Assembly (NCBI GenBank): GCA_902796375.1
Contig: CADBOW010000120.1
Span: 1 to 6,831, forward strand
Reading direction: 5' to 3'
Length of the DNA stretch: 6,831 nt
From: an uncultured Lachnospiraceae bacterium
GTDB lineage: Bacteria; Bacillota; Clostridia; Lachnospirales; Lachnospiraceae
Below the pieces are notes generated by a model, which saw only the letters and a list, made by a program, of their open reading frames with translations, had not been told where the DNA came from and did not search any database. This document shows positions 1-4,853 of this stretch, piece by piece. The position numbers were made by a program, and so were the translations under genes. The first letter of the stretch is position 1. The number at the start of each line of letters is the position of its first letter.

Positions 1-29
1 GCCGGAGTGTGGTAGGAGAAGGTGAGATC

Positions 30-245
30 ATGTGGAAGAGGAAGAAGGCGGAAGCTTCATATGATAAGGAGCGGTTTCAACCCGCTTTGAAGACCAGCAT
101 CTGTACGGGAGAGCGGGTCGCTGGGCTGATCGAGCTGGAAAACCGGAAATTCCATGATATCCGCCTGATCCGAAGTGATAAGGAGCTGGCATCCTTCTGC
201 CGGGAATACGGCATCACGGAGGAGCAGCTGAAGAAGATCGTGTAG
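30..245 (+). CDS. Small conserved-looking protein of unknown function (71 aa)
   Basis: A 71-residue soluble protein with no signal peptide or membrane segment. It opens with a very basic stretch (MWKRKKAEASYDKE), then a core with ICTGERVAG at about residues 24-32, the segment DIRLIRSDKELASFCREYGI at about 43-62, and a charged C-terminal helix. From memory it resembles short proteins common in Lachnospiraceae genomes, some carrying an unreliable 'aspartate dehydrogenase' label. It is far too short to be that enzyme, so no function is assigned. The ATG at 30 is chosen because AGGAG (14-18) and AGGTGA (20-25) lie just upstream; an in-frame GTG at 9 would add seven residues but lacks a visible site. 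The stop codon at 243-245 abuts the 27-bp repeat array. It is probably cotranscribed with cdd, 149 bp downstream. The reading frame is likely real; the role is unknown. Confidence 0.75.
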   Translation: MWKRKKAEASYDKERFQPALKTSICTGERVAGLIELENRKFHDIRLIRSDKELASFCREYGITEEQLKKIV

Positions 246-246
246 C

Positions 247-354
247 GAGGAAGCCTGTATGGGAAGCGCGTGCGGGGAAGCCTATACGAGGAATGTGCGA
301 GAGGAAGCCTATACGAGGAACGTGCGAGAGGAAGCCTGTACAAGGGTCGTGTAG
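247..354. repeat. Four-copy 27-bp direct tandem repeat between the 71-aa gene and cdd
   Basis: Units begin at 247, 274, 301 and 328, an exact 27-bp period. Each begins with the core GRGGAAGCCTRTA. Units 2 and 3 are almost identical, with a single difference over the 25 bp from 276; units 1 and 4 are more diverged, mostly by transitions. The octamer TCGTGTAG occurs at both borders (238-245, which contains the stop codon of the upstream gene, and 347-354). Each unit carries a GAGGAA/GGGGAA purine stretch that resembles a ribosome binding site. No convincing inverted repeat lies inside a unit, so it does not look like a CRISPR or a hairpin family such as REP. Confidence 0.85.
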
Positions 355-381
355 GAAGGATTTATTTTCGGGGAACGTACC

Positions 382-388
382 GGGAGGG
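382..388 (+). promoter_or_regulatory. Ribosome binding site deciding the cdd start
   Basis: GGGAGGG lies 6 nt before the ATG at 395. It decides between this ATG and an in-frame ATG at 293 inside the tandem repeat. The latter would prepend 34 residues of repeat-derived sequence with no counterpart in cytidine deaminases. Confidence 0.75.
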
Positions 389-394
389 CAGAAT

Positions 395-793
395 ATGGAT
401 CAGGCAATTGTTCAGAAGCTGTTACAGAAAGCCGGGGAGGCCAGGAAGAATGCCTATGCGGTATATTCCGGATATACGGTAGGCGCGGCTGTTCTGGCGG
501 AGTCCGGGGAGATCTACGGAGGATGCAATGTGGAAAATGCATCCTACGGACTTACCATGTGTGCGGAGCGGAATGCAGTTTTTGCTGCAGTGGCGGCAGG
601 AGAGAGGAAGCTCTGTGCCGTACTGATCGTGGGACCTCCGGACGGAGAGAAGCCGTATCCCTGCGGAGCCTGCCGTCAGGTTCTGGCGGAATTTGCCGAA
701 GAACCGGGTATGCCTGTACTTGTGGCAGCTCCGGACGGCACCTGCGAGGAGTACCGGCTGGATGAGCTTCTGCCCTATAGCTTTCAATTATAA
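395..793 (+). CDS. cdd: Cytidine deaminase
   Basis: Zinc-dependent homotetrameric-type cytidine deaminase of 132 residues, the usual length of the family. It converts cytidine and deoxycytidine to uridine and deoxyuridine in the cytosol for pyrimidine salvage. The substrate-binding segment GGCNVENASYG is at residues 42-52. The first zinc motif MCAERNAVF follows, with Cys56 as ligand and Glu58 as proton shuttle. The second motif, PCGACRQVLAEF at 89-100, supplies Cys90 and Cys93. The N-terminal motif usually written PYSxFxVGAA is here VYSGYTVGAA, so the proline is replaced by valine, a tolerable change. The reading frame stays open upstream through the tandem repeat, but the ATG at 395 with its GGGAGGG site gives the normal N-terminus (MDQAIVQKLLQKA). 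It lies upstream of maf on the same strand with a 77-bp gap. Identification is secure. Confidence 0.97.
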   Translation: MDQAIVQKLLQKAGEARKNAYAVYSGYTVGAAVLAESGEIYGGCNVENASYGLTMCAERNAVFAAVAAGERKLCAVLIVGPPDGEKPYPCGACRQVLAEFAEEPGMPVLVAAPDGTCEEYRLDELLPYSFQL

Positions 794-794
794 T
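789..794 (+). promoter_or_regulatory. Possible -10 element for maf
   Basis: A perfect TATAAT overlaps the cdd stop codon, about 77 nt before the maf ATG. The bases 15-18 nt upstream (GCTTCTGC region, 766-773) match a -35 consensus poorly. This may be chance, and maf may simply be read through from cdd. Confidence 0.25.
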
Positions 795-856
795 TCACAG
801 TTCGCAGGATGGACGCCCTTGGGACTGAGCCGGATTGGGACAGATGAAGAACGGCA

Positions 857-862
857 GGGAGG
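857..862 (+). promoter_or_regulatory. Ribosome binding site deciding the maf start
   Basis: GGGAGG lies 8 nt before the ATG at 871. In-frame ATGs at 835 and 844 would place the site inside the coding region and would add a charged extension before the conserved IILASGSPRR strand. Confidence 0.75.
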
Positions 863-870
863 AAGAAGAG

Positions 871-1485
871 ATGCATCAGCTGCATGAGATCATATTGGCA
901 TCCGGATCGCCGAGAAGAAGAGAGCTTCTTACCCAGGCGGGACTGCATTTTACCGTAATGACTGCGGATGTGGATGAAACGCCCACGGAGACGGAACCGA
1001 AGGATGTGGTGGAGGAGCTGTCCCGTCGAAAGGCCGAGGCCGTGGCGGCCATACAGCATACCATAAAAGAAAAAGCCACCATCGTGGCTGCAGATACCAT
1101 TGTAGCGTATCGGGGAGAAATCCTGGGAAAGCCCGGGGATGAGGAGGATGCAATCCGGATGCTGATGAAGCTGTCGGGAGAGACACATCAGGTATTTACC
1201 GGCGTCACCCTGCTGCTGCCGGAGGGAAGAAGGATAACCTTCTCAAATGAAACCCATGTTTGCTTCTATCCGCTGACGGAAGCGGAGATCCGGGATTATG
1301 TGGCAACTGGTGAACCGCTGGATAAGGCAGGAGCCTATGGGATCCAGGGCAGGGGCGCCCGCCTGGTGGAATCCATCCGGGGAGACTATAACAATGTGGT
1401 GGGATTCCCGCTGGCACATTTCCTGCGGATCATGGTTGAGGCGGGAGAGCTGGACTGGGATCCGGAGGCCCGTGGACAAGACTAG
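871..1485 (+). CDS. maf: Maf family nucleoside triphosphate pyrophosphatase
   Basis: A 204-residue cytosolic Maf/HAM1-fold enzyme that hydrolyses nucleoside triphosphates, probably dTTP/UTP and modified pyrimidine nucleotides, to the monophosphate and pyrophosphate. In Bacillus, Maf overexpression arrests septum formation, hence the older name. The phosphate-binding loop ASGSPRRREL is at residues 10-19. DTIV (catalytic Asp75) is followed by GKPGDEEDA (Lys87), then GETHQVFTGV at 103-112 and DKAGAYGIQGRGA at 151-163. The DKAGAYGIQG signature fits the dTTP/UTP-type subgroup rather than the 7-methyl-GTP-type, which is inferred from family patterns. Length is slightly above the usual 190-200, owing to a C-terminal tail (DWDPEARGQD). 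The start is chosen by its strong ribosome binding site. It forms a nucleotide-metabolism pair with cdd and ends 21 bp from the convergent HAD gene. Confidence 0.95.
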   Translation: MHQLHEIILASGSPRRRELLTQAGLHFTVMTADVDETPTETEPKDVVEELSRRKAEAVAAIQHTIKEKATIVAADTIVAYRGEILGKPGDEEDAIRMLMKLSGETHQVFTGVTLLLPEGRRITFSNETHVCFYPLTEAEIRDYVATGEPLDKAGAYGIQGRGARLVESIRGDYNNVVGFPLAHFLRIMVEAGELDWDPEARGQD

Positions 1486-1487
1486 AA

Positions 1488-1508
1488 AGAAGCTCCGGAC
1501 CGGCTTCT
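1488..1508. terminator. Weak hairpin between convergent genes, possible bidirectional terminator
   Basis: AGAAGC (1488-1493) pairs with GCTTCT (1503-1508), extendable by one T-G pair, leaving a GC-rich loop of about 7 nt. It starts 3 nt after the maf stop and overlaps the last codon of the HAD gene. No T-tract follows on either strand, so intrinsic termination is doubtful. Confidence 0.3.
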
Positions 1509-2184
1509 AAACTCTGATCTTCGGATCATCACCGGACAGCTCCGTAAAATCCCGGATGGTCCGGATCACACCTGGGGTATTCTCCGGGATGGTTCCCGGC
1601 ATATCCGTGATGACATGTACGATATTTCTGATGCCTGCGGCATAAGCAGACTGGATCCCCACCAGAGAATCCTCGAAGGCAAGACAGAACTGCGCCGGGA
1701 TCCCGATCAGGCTTATGGCATGCTGATAGAGAGCCGGATGCGGCTTTCCGGGCATGGATTCGGATGCATTGGTGATATGATCCCAGTCAAACCAGCGGAA
1801 GAGCTCGAACTCGTCAAAATACATCGTCATATTCGACGGCGGTGCAGAGGATGCGATGGCCATGGGGACGCCGGCATTCTTCAGATAGTCCAGAAATGTT
1901 TCCAGTCCCGGGGCCAGCGGCGGCTGATCCTTCATCACCATATTTCGATAGATCCGTTCCTTCTCTTCCTGAAACTGCCAGATCATGGCATCCGTCAGAC
2001 CTTCTCCCAGAAAATGATCCAGAATCTCACGGGATCCCTTCCCGTCGATATAGAGGGCCACGTCCTCTTCCGTCAGTTCCTTCATGGAGAGATCCTCCAC
2101 ACAGCGCTTCCATGATTCCAGGTGATATTTCCGGTCAAAGAGCATGGTGCCGTTGAAATCAAAAATTACCCCGATAGAATCCAT
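1507..2184 (-). CDS. HAD superfamily hydrolase, beta-phosphoglucomutase-like, with Asn in motif I
   Basis: A 225-residue haloacid-dehalogenase-fold protein with a helical C1 cap, the architecture of beta-phosphoglucomutase and small-molecule sugar or nucleotide phosphatases. Motif I is FDFNGTML, with nucleophile Asp9. Position 11, normally the acid/base Asp of DxD, is Asn, encoded by AAC. Motif II is AIASS (Ser112), motif III is GKPHP (Lys147), and motif IV is FEDSLVGI (Glu171, Asp172). The cap runs from about residue 16 to 85 and includes DGKGSREILDHFL. All other catalytic residues are present, so the protein is probably folded and active or substrate-binding, not a pseudogene. GGAGG (2189-2193) lies 4 nt before the ATG. 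It is the last gene of the leftward run, 64 bp after azlD. The natural substrate cannot be told from sequence. An inactive or slow variant is possible. Confidence 0.88.
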   Translation of the reverse strand: MDSIGVIFDFNGTMLFDRKYHLESWKRCVEDLSMKELTEEDVALYIDGKGSREILDHFLGEGLTDAMIWQFQEEKERIYRNMVMKDQPPLAPGLETFLDYLKNAGVPMAIASSAPPSNMTMYFDEFELFRWFDWDHITNASESMPGKPHPALYQHAISLIGIPAQFCLAFEDSLVGIQSAYAAGIRNIVHVITDMPGTIPENTPGVIRTIRDFTELSGDDPKIRV

Positions 2185-2212
2185 AATTCCTCCGTGACAG
2201 ATTTAAGCAGGG

Positions 2213-2234
2213 CCTCGTCAGGAAAATGATGAGG
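2213..2234 (-). other. Small imperfect hairpin between azlD and the HAD gene
   Basis: CCTCGTCA and TGATGAGG flank the six-base spacer GGAAAA. As leftward RNA it is an 8-bp stem with one A-C mismatch, and no U-run follows. It could be a processing or attenuation element, or chance. It does not argue strongly against readthrough from azlD into the HAD gene. Confidence 0.25.
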
Positions 2235-2248
2235 TGCATGTCGTATGG

Positions 2249-2575
2249 TTACAGCAGTTCAAACCACTGCAGGATCAGCTCCGTGACATAAACGGTAAGA
2301 CAGGCGGCCAGGGCCACCGTGGTCAAGGACCGTTTCTTCAGCGCCAGCAGGATCGCAACCCCGAAGCCCATGGCGGCGGATATTACGGATCTGGTTGCGG
2401 TAAAGATCGCCGGGATGGTCATGGCGGTAAGAACTGCAAATGGTATGTAATACAAAAAGGAACGTATGAACCGGTTCTGAATCTTATGGCGGACTGCAAC
2501 AAAGGGCAGTACCCGGATCAGATAGGTGGAACCGGCCATCAGAAGCAGATATAGAAAGAAAGTGGAGGTGGTCAT
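2249..2575 (-). CDS. azlD: AzlD-type branched-chain amino acid exporter small subunit
   Basis: A 108-residue hydrophobic protein, the usual AzlD length, with about four membrane segments (roughly residues 5-25, 36-56, 62-80 and 86-106). Family features visible are YLIRVLPF at 18-25 and FIRSFLYYIPFAVLTAM at 36-52. AzlD pairs with AzlC to export branched-chain amino acids and analogues across the cytoplasmic membrane. In Bacillus subtilis the pair confers 4-azaleucine resistance and is repressed by the Lrp-like AzlB. Its ATG overlaps the azlC stop as ATGA (2572-2575), and its strong site AAAGGAGG (2583-2590) lies within the last codons of azlC. Translation of the two subunits is therefore probably coupled. 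No AzlB/Lrp-like regulator is in the window. Identification is firm; substrate specificity is inferred from the family. Confidence 0.92.
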   Translation of the reverse strand: MTTSTFFLYLLLMAGSTYLIRVLPFVAVRHKIQNRFIRSFLYYIPFAVLTAMTIPAIFTATRSVISAAMGFGVAILLALKKRSLTTVALAACLTVYVTELILQWFELL

Positions 2576-3321
2576 TTCGCTGCCTCCTTTCTTTCTGTAT
2601 CCTCTGAAGGAGAGGATCCTTCGGAGACGCTGTCTTCCTCATCGGGAAGCGGCCGCAGGATCGCGGCTACCACCGCTGCAAGAATGGCGGCGATACTGAC
2701 GGCGATGCCCGAGGATACATTTTTCAGGATCGGCGTGTAGGTGAACAGGATGCTGATGGCCGCAGCGATCCCCACAGCCAGCAGGACGGACCTGTTTTCC
2801 TTCGCCGGAGGTACTACGATGGCTACGAACATGCCGTAAATGGCAAGTCCCAGGGCGCTCATGACGGAAATCGGAAGAACCTCACCCAGAGATGCTCCCA
2901 GCACGGTTCCCAGGGTCCAGCCGATCCACGGAAGGGTGGAAAGACCGAAGAAGAAGGCCCGGGTCACTACCCGGCGCGTCATAGCCACTGCGAAGATCTC
3001 ATCTGTAATGAAGAAGCCCAGAAGCCATTTCCAGATCCCCCGGAAGCGTTCATCCAGCTTCTGGGACAGGGAAATGGACATAAAGGAATACCGGACGTTT
3101 ATGGTCAGCTGAGAGATCAGCATATCCAGATAAAGTCCGGGGGTACTCATAAGCTGGATCCCGGCGAACTGCCCGGCGGAGGTGACAGTGGTGAGAGACA
3201 CCAGTGCTGCCTGCCAGGCCGACAGTCCGTATTTCACAGCTATGATCCCAAATGTAAATGATACGGACAGGTATCCCAAAGCTATGGGTATGCCTGCCCG
3301 AAGTCCGTATTTGTAATTCAT
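2572..3321 (-). CDS. azlC: AzlC-type branched-chain amino acid exporter large subunit
   Basis: A 249-residue multi-pass membrane protein of the AzlC/LIV-E family, the main subunit of a proton-driven exporter of leucine, isoleucine, valine and sometimes methionine or toxic analogues. The conserved N-terminal segment has GIPIALGYLSVSFTFGIIA at residues 10-28 and SAGQFAGIQL at 48-57. NVRYSFMSISLS at 75-86 and FFITDEIFAVAM at 103-114 are typical of the family. Further membrane helices lie at about 125-145, 150-171, 178-197 and 203-222. After the last helix comes a hydrophilic, acidic, serine-rich tail of about 27 residues (from PLPDEED to the end), longer than in many members. The start has an AGGG at 3331-3334, 9 nt upstream, a moderate site. 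It lies 66 bp downstream of the PfoR-like gene and overlaps azlD by 4 nt. Confidence 0.93.
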   Translation of the reverse strand: MNYKYGLRAGIPIALGYLSVSFTFGIIAVKYGLSAWQAALVSLTTVTSAGQFAGIQLMSTPGLYLDMLISQLTINVRYSFMSISLSQKLDERFRGIWKWLLGFFITDEIFAVAMTRRVVTRAFFFGLSTLPWIGWTLGTVLGASLGEVLPISVMSALGLAIYGMFVAIVVPPAKENRSVLLAVGIAAAISILFTYTPILKNVSSGIAVSIAAILAAVVAAILRPLPDEEDSVSEGSSPSEDTERKEAAK

Positions 3322-3337
3322 GATCGAAATCCCTGAG

Positions 3338-3352
3338 ATTGTATTATGTCAA
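3338..3352 (-). promoter_or_regulatory. Possible azlC promoter elements
   Basis: On the leftward strand this stretch reads TTGACATAATACAAT. It holds a perfect -35 hexamer (TTGACA, 3352-3347) and -10-like hexamers (TAATAC, TACAAT), but they overlap too closely to form one promoter. Using TACAAT as -10 leaves no good -35 upstream, and using TTGACA as -35 leaves TTTCGA at the -10 spacing. AT-rich compared with its surroundings. An internal promoter for azlCD is possible, not shown. Confidence 0.3.
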
Positions 3353-3366
3353 CTACGGAAGAGATT

Positions 3367-3381
3367 CATTTCCGGGAAATG
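3367..3381. promoter_or_regulatory. 15-bp perfect palindrome upstream of azlC, candidate operator
   Basis: CATTTCC and GGAAATG flank a single central G, giving a perfect dyad. It lies between the PfoR-like stop (3388) and azlC, about 15 bp upstream of the promoter-like stretch. A one-base spacer is poor for an RNA hairpin terminator but fits a binding site for a dimeric regulator. The regulator is unknown. Confidence 0.35.
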
Positions 3382-3387
3382 CATTCG

Positions 3388-4482
3388 TCAGTCCGCCAGC
3401 TTCATATCGCCGGTCTTAACCCAGCCCAGCTTCCGAACCCCTTCATTGATGAGAAGGGAAAGGACGGCGGGAAGGACGAAGCAGATCAGTACAAGTCCCA
3501 CCCAGTCAAAGGCGGTGATCGCATCCTTGGCACCGGTGGATACATCATTTACCCAGCCGGTATATACTCCGATCTGTCCCACCAGACCGCAGGTACCCAT
3601 ACCGGAGGAAACCGGTGCACCGTTCATCTTCAGCTCGAAGAGGCAGGTGGCAAGGGGGCCGGTGATGGCGGAAGCCAGGGTCGGTGCGATCCAGATCCGC
3701 GGATTCTTTATGATATTCGGCATCTGCAGCATGGAGGTTCCCAGTCCCTGAGAGATCAGACCGCCCCAGCGGTTCTCACGGAAGGAGATCACGGCGAAGC
3801 CGATCATCTGTGCGGAGCAGCCTGCAACAGCGGCGCCGCCGGCCAGTCCCACCAGTCCGAAGGAGGCACAGATCGCTGCCGATGATATGGGAAGCGTCAG
3901 AGCGATACCCACCGATACGGATACGATGACTCCCATGAAGAAGGGCTGCAGATCGGTTGCATCCATGATCCGTTCGCCGATCCACATGGCGCCTGTTCCG
4001 ATGGGAGGTGCGATGAGCCAGGACAGGAAGATGCCGGATCCGATGGTAACCAGCGGAGTGACCAGAATATCCACCTTGGTTTCCTTTGAAACCACCTTTC
4101 CCAGCTCAGATGCGATGATGGCGATGAAAAGCACTGCCAGAGGTCCTCCGGCTCCCCCCAGCGCATTTGCGGAGAAACCAACCGTGACCATGGAGAACAG
4201 AACCAGCGGGGGGCATTTTAAAGCATGCCCTATGGCAACGGCCATGGCAGGACCGCTCATGGCGGAGGCCAGTCCTCCCACGGTGTAGTCTTTCCCTGCT
4301 ATGGTTGCGACTGTGGAGTTGAGAAAACCGATATCGAACTGTTTTCCGATGGTATCAATGATGGTACCGATCAGCAGGGAACAGAATAGACCCTGTGCCA
4401 TGGCACCCAGTGCATCGATACCGTAACGACGGAGGGAGATCTCGATATCCTTCCGCTTCAGAAATGCTTTGAACTTTTCCAT
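3388..4482 (-). CDS. PfoR-like / stand-alone PTS EIIC-type integral membrane protein
   Basis: A 364-residue polytopic membrane protein with about eight to ten hydrophobic segments and many glycines. It matches what I recall of the PfoR group (EIIC-like domain of the PTS_EIIC_2 type). Recognisable stretches are RRYGIDALGAMAQGLFCSLL at about 18-37, SGPAMAVAIGHALKCPPLVLFS at 76-97, and PNIIKNPRIWIAPTLASAITGP at 255-276. NGAPVSSGMGTCGLVGQIG at 288-306 is another. There is no EIIA or EIIB domain and no phosphorylatable Cys/His motif of those domains, so it cannot be a complete PTS permease. PfoR was named from a supposed role in perfringolysin regulation that later work did not uphold; the function remains unsettled. 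The ATG at 4482 is preferred because AAGGAG (4488-4493) lies 5 nt upstream. The upstream ATG (4500) and GTG (4506) have no better site. It is the first gene of the leftward run. Confidence 0.85.
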   Translation of the reverse strand: MEKFKAFLKRKDIEISLRRYGIDALGAMAQGLFCSLLIGTIIDTIGKQFDIGFLNSTVATIAGKDYTVGGLASAMSGPAMAVAIGHALKCPPLVLFSMVTVGFSANALGGAGGPLAVLFIAIIASELGKVVSKETKVDILVTPLVTIGSGIFLSWLIAPPIGTGAMWIGERIMDATDLQPFFMGVIVSVSVGIALTLPISSAAICASFGLVGLAGGAAVAGCSAQMIGFAVISFRENRWGGLISQGLGTSMLQMPNIIKNPRIWIAPTLASAITGPLATCLFELKMNGAPVSSGMGTCGLVGQIGVYTGWVNDVSTGAKDAITAFDWVGLVLICFVLPAVLSLLINEGVRKLGWVKTGDMKLAD

Positions 4483-4517
4483 AATGTCTCCTTGTTTCAT
4501 TTTCACTTATTTCTTAT

Positions 4518-4532
4518 GGCCTGAAACAGTCC
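4518..4532. promoter_or_regulatory. Short dyad near the predicted transcription start of the PfoR-like gene
   Basis: GGCCTG and CAGTCC flank AAA, with one mismatch in the arms. It sits just downstream of the predicted leftward -10, so it could be an operator or a short 5'-end RNA stem. Chance occurrence is quite possible. Confidence 0.2.
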
Positions 4533-4539
4533 GGGAGAT

Positions 4540-4568
4540 ATAATAGCACATTCTTTCGGTTTGCACAA
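4540..4568 (-). promoter_or_regulatory. Leftward promoter for the PfoR-like/azlCD/HAD run
   Basis: On the - strand: TTGTGC (4568-4563) as -35, a 17-nt spacer, and TATTAT (4545-4540) as -10, preceded by TGC, which makes an extended -10. The start point would be near 4533, giving a leader of about 50 nt before the ATG at 4482. Its -35 overlaps the -35 of the rightward promoter. Confidence 0.6.
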
Positions 4569-4588
4569 GAATTGGAATCGTGTATAAT
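4560..4588 (+). promoter_or_regulatory. Rightward promoter for the 74-aa / ligase-like operon
   Basis: TTTGCA (4560-4565) is 17 nt, or TTGCAC (4561-4566) is 16 nt, from a perfect TATAAT at 4583-4588. Predicted start near 4595, leaving a short leader of about 32 nt. This supports translation from the ATG at 4627 and not from an in-frame ATG at 4594, which would lie at the very 5' end of the message with no ribosome site. Confidence 0.65.
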
Positions 4589-4626
4589 TAGGGATGGATT
4601 TCAAACGCAAAAAGGGGGTTAAAAAG

Positions 4627-4851
4627 ATGAATCCATTGGAAATGATGCAGTTTGGAAACAAGATCAATACATTCGGTCAGCAGCACCCGAAGGTGGTGGC
4701 ATTCCTGAAGGAGAACAATCACCTGATGAAGCAGGGGGCGGTGCTGGAGTTTCGGATCACCACGCCGGAGGGAAAGAGTGTGGTGACCAATATGCGTATG
4801 ACGGCGGATGACGAGGCTTTGGTAGAAGCGATTAAACGGATCAAGGGGTAA
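4627..4851 (+). CDS. Small soluble protein of unknown function (74 aa), first gene of the envelope operon
   Basis: A 74-residue protein with no signal peptide or membrane segment. The N-terminal half is helical in appearance (MNPLEMMQFGNKINTFGQQHP, then KVVAFLKEN). The middle has a beta-like segment GAVLEFRITTPEGKSVVTNMRMT at about 37-59, and it ends with an acidic-then-basic helix (DDEALVEAIKRIKG). I do not recognise a named family, though similar short proteins seem familiar from Lachnospiraceae. AGGGGG at 4613-4618 lies 8 nt before the ATG. Its last codons carry AAGGGG (4843-4848), which serves as the ribosome binding site of the next gene, whose ATG follows after 2 nt. This suggests coupled translation and possibly related function. 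The divergent promoter upstream and codon use like its neighbours support a real gene. Confidence 0.8.
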   Translation: MNPLEMMQFGNKINTFGQQHPKVVAFLKENNHLMKQGAVLEFRITTPEGKSVVTNMRMTADDEALVEAIKRIKG

Positions 4852-4853
4852 TT

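Noticed and set aside
247..354. CRISPR array
   Set aside because: The repeat is directly tandem with no unique spacers, and no cas gene is present.
293..394. N-terminal extension of Cdd from the ATG at 293
   Set aside because: It is repeat-derived, absent from the family, and the GGGAGGG site 6 nt before 395 gives a normal-length enzyme.
1615..2115. Open frame of 166 codons on the + strand inside the HAD gene
   Set aside because: The complementary strand carries all HAD motifs in order. This frame has no recognisable domain.
3356..3373. Terminator hairpin CGGAA...TTCCG after the PfoR-like gene
   Set aside because: Only a 5-bp stem with a large loop and no U-run. It overlaps the better 15-bp palindrome.
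3346..3885. Open frame of 179 codons on the + strand inside the PfoR-like gene
   Set aside because: It reads as low-complexity G/H/T/Q sequence, the mirror of a glycine-rich membrane protein, and lacks a ribosome site.
3388..4482. Complete sugar PTS permease
   Set aside because: There are no EIIA or EIIB domains in the protein or nearby, so naming a sugar substrate would be unsupported.
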